From an uncultured Bacteroidia bacterium (lineage in GTDB: Bacteria > Bacteroidota > Bacteroidia > NS11-12g > UBA9320): 64,000 nt of DNA. This document shows, piece by piece, positions 62,907-64,000 of the stretch (the stretch's first letter is position 1; each line of letters starts with the position of its first letter). Location of the stretch: assembly GCA_943789165.1 (NCBI GenBank), contig CALSTB010000005.1, forward strand, positions 913,827 to 977,826, in the 5' to 3' direction. The translations under genes were made by a program, and so were the position numbers. The notes under the pieces are model-generated. The model did no database searches. It was not told the DNA's origin and worked only from the letters and a program-made list of their open reading frames with translations.

Positions 62907-63048
62907 AACCAACGTCCTGGTTTTATCTCCCAACGTTATGGTTAATAAATCACCTATATAGATTCTTAGAAGCCCGCCATTGCTAGCAATAAGTGGTTAG
63001 TTAACTTATTTTCAAACCTTGTAAGGGAGTCTAACCATGACGTTGGGA
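62907..63048. promoter_or_regulatory. three copies of a 16-base dyad motif between crtY and DinB gene
   Basis: Copy 1 (62907-62922) is AACCAACGTCCTGGTT. Copy 2 (62928-62943) is TCCCAACGTTATGGTT. Copy 3 on the minus strand (63033-63048) reads TCCCAACGTCATGGTT. All share CCAACGTNNTGGTT; copies 1 and 2 are exactly 21 bases apart. Copies 2 and 3 extend to a 20-base inverted repeat (62925-62944 and 63032-63051, one mismatch). Copy 1 is itself a dyad (AACCA-N6-TGGTT). This looks like a set of operators for a dimeric regulator, or a small inverted element. The rest of the 373-base gap has no frame and no clear -7 box for crtY. Confidence 0.7.
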
Positions 63049-63126
63049 GATTTGTCAGGAAATTTAAAAACCTATCTGCGATATTTGAACTTAATAAAAT
63101 CAACCAAATAATTAAAAAGTAAATCA

Positions 63127-63663
63127 ATGAAGTACACATTCGAACAAGGTTACCCATTGTTACAAAACACACCAACCGTCATTCAGGCACTGTCTGAAGA
63201 GTTAAGTGATGAATGGATACACGCCAATGAAGGACCAGAAACCTGGTCATTTTACGACATTCTTGGTCATTTAATTCACTGTGAAGAGGCGGATTGGCTT
63301 CCTCGATTGGAGATCATTTTGTCGGATAAAAAGTCCAAAAAGTTTCCGGCCTTTGATCGCAACGGTCATGTTGAAAAATGCAAAGGATTAAGCTTAGACG
63401 ATTTGTTGCTAAGGTTTAAAAGCAAACGCGCATTTAACTTAGACAAGTTGCGAAATTTACAGTTGTCTGAAGATGCTATGTTTTTAAAAGGCATCCACCC
63501 AGAATTCGGTCCAGTGACCATTGATGCGTTGCTTAACGCTTGGGTGGCACACGACTTAAATCATCTGGCACAAATGTGTCGAGTACTTGCATCACAAACG
63601 AAAGAAGCGGTTGGTCCATGGAAGGCGTATATGCCTATTCTTGGTGACAGGAATAAGGGTTAA
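63127..63663 (+). CDS. DinB-superfamily protein
   Basis: A 178-residue DinB-like four-helix-bundle protein with WSFYDILGHLIHCEEADWLPR near residue 40 and a C-terminal VAHDLNHLAQMCRVL, giving the three-histidine metal site. The role may be thiol- or DNA-damage-linked but is unknown. GATATTTG (about 63079-63086), one mismatch from the -7 consensus, lies upstream, and dyad motif copy 3 lies 30 bases further up. It differs in sequence from the DinB protein at 573, so it is not a recent duplicate. Confidence 0.8.
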   Translation: MKYTFEQGYPLLQNTPTVIQALSEELSDEWIHANEGPETWSFYDILGHLIHCEEADWLPRLEIILSDKKSKKFPAFDRNGHVEKCKGLSLDDLLLRFKSKRAFNLDKLRNLQLSEDAMFLKGIHPEFGPVTIDALLNAWVAHDLNHLAQMCRVLASQTKEAVGPWKAYMPILGDRNKG

Positions 63664-63756
63664 TCCATCTCGACAGACACGTAGATTTTATTGCTGAAGT
63701 CAGCGTACAATTGCGCTTAATCAAGTAAGTTTGAATCTCACTATTCTCAACCTCAT

Positions 63757-64000
63757 TTGAATAACACAAGATTCTTACTTTTTCGATTGATTGGCGTGTC
63801 CTTGGCGTTATTAATGGCGCACTGCACTTATGGTCAAATCGATACGTTAGAGCGGTATTACAGTGTTGATTTCTACCAAGACATAGACAAGTTTGAGCGT
63901 GAACATGATCCCTTGAACGGAAAAAGGGCGAAGATGATCCCATATCGACAGGGTCGACTGTATGGATTTGTTAAGCCAGGCAAACCTGATAAGTATCTAA
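63757..64000 (+). CDS. exported WG-repeat-like protein, 3' partial
   Basis: An open frame runs off the right edge from the TTG at 63757; 81 codons are visible. It starts with a signal peptide (LLFRLIGVSLALLMAHCTYG, then Q), then a short polar stretch and IPYRQGRLYGFVKPGK near residues 64-79, which resembles a WG-repeat strand (R-x-G-x-x-G-F-V/I). A -7 box TAAGTTTG (63726-63733) about 24 bases before the TTG supports the start, as no ATG precedes the signal peptide. The first Met inside the signal region is too late. A different short-repeat family is possible. Confidence 0.55.
   Translation, partial: MNNTRFLLFRLIGVSLALLMAHCTYGQIDTLERYYSVDFYQDIDKFEREHDPLNGKRAKMIPYRQGRLYGFVKPGKPDKYL

Noticed and set aside
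573-63663. The two DinB genes as a recent duplication
   Set aside because: The proteins align only at the helix-bundle histidine positions; their sequences are otherwise unlike.
1-64000. CRISPR arrays, IS elements or prophage genes
   Set aside because: No regularly spaced repeats, transposase, integrase or phage structural proteins were seen.

Overview
The window is 64 kb of a chromosome from the phylum Bacteroidota, most likely a flavobacterium-like, probably pigmented, free-living organism. The reasons are: type A type IX secretion (T9SS) C-terminal sorting domains on several exported proteins; Bacteroidota-type promoters (TTG about 18-24 bases before TAnnTTTG) in front of several genes; lineage-typical families (DUF5606, Fer4_19-CDGSH, GCS2-CBS fusion, two-domain M16 peptidase, giant TPR protein, Asp-box 'sortilin-like' protein); KDO synthesis for LPS; and a lycopene cyclase. 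Base composition is AT-rich. I see no insertion sequence, prophage, CRISPR array, plasmid or replication origin. One tRNA (His) is present and no rRNA.

Region 1-16 kb is mostly housekeeping: the end of a PDZ protease, DinB and DUF1801 proteins, a three-gene reverse operon (GCS2-CBS ligase, aspartoacylase-like hydrolase, membrane protein), an exported Asp-box propeller protein overlapping maf, a DnaQ-like exonuclease overlapping hutH, an E2 acyltransferase, and a sigma-54-type response regulator with no C-terminal DNA-binding domain and a changed GAFTGA loop. An 819-residue cell-surface protein with a tandemly duplicated module follows, then a 66-residue membrane peptide. These last two genes end in near-duplicate sequences.

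Region 16.6-22.5 kb is the most accessory-looking part: an unknown exported protein, a divergent HTH regulator, and a tightly packed three-gene surface cassette (T9SS-type protein, exported alpha/beta hydrolase, PQQ-like propeller lipoprotein) ending at a perfect 30-base palindrome. Region 22.5-42 kb is conserved core: rplU-rpmA, dnaB, clpC, a 1470-residue beta-helix/PKD adhesin-like protein, DUF5606, kdsA, a small T9SS protein, fabI, thiolase, a methyltransferase, comB and an M16 peptidase.

Region 42-50 kb holds an unusual barrel/TSP3/SPOR protein and a run of small reverse-strand genes (methyltransferase, membrane protein, TfoX-N, SMI1/KNR4, ferredoxin-CDGSH, pirin, SRPBCC, membrane protein, hydrolase, RDD). 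The RDD gene is flanked by two polypyrimidine heptamer repeats. tRNA-His follows. Region 50-64 kb carries a 1017-residue TPR protein, a ppx-ppk1 polyphosphate pair, an outer-membrane-like protein, an O-antigen ligase-like gene, a LysM/DPBB envelope protein, an NfeD-class protease with an overlapping heptosyltransferase-like gene, lycopene cyclase, a 373-base regulatory gap with three copies of a dyad motif, a second DinB protein, and the start of a WG-repeat-like exported protein that runs off the window.

Much of the content therefore concerns the cell envelope. Four genes (kdsA, ppx, the O-antigen ligase-like gene, crtY) have no usable ATG and appear to start at TTG.
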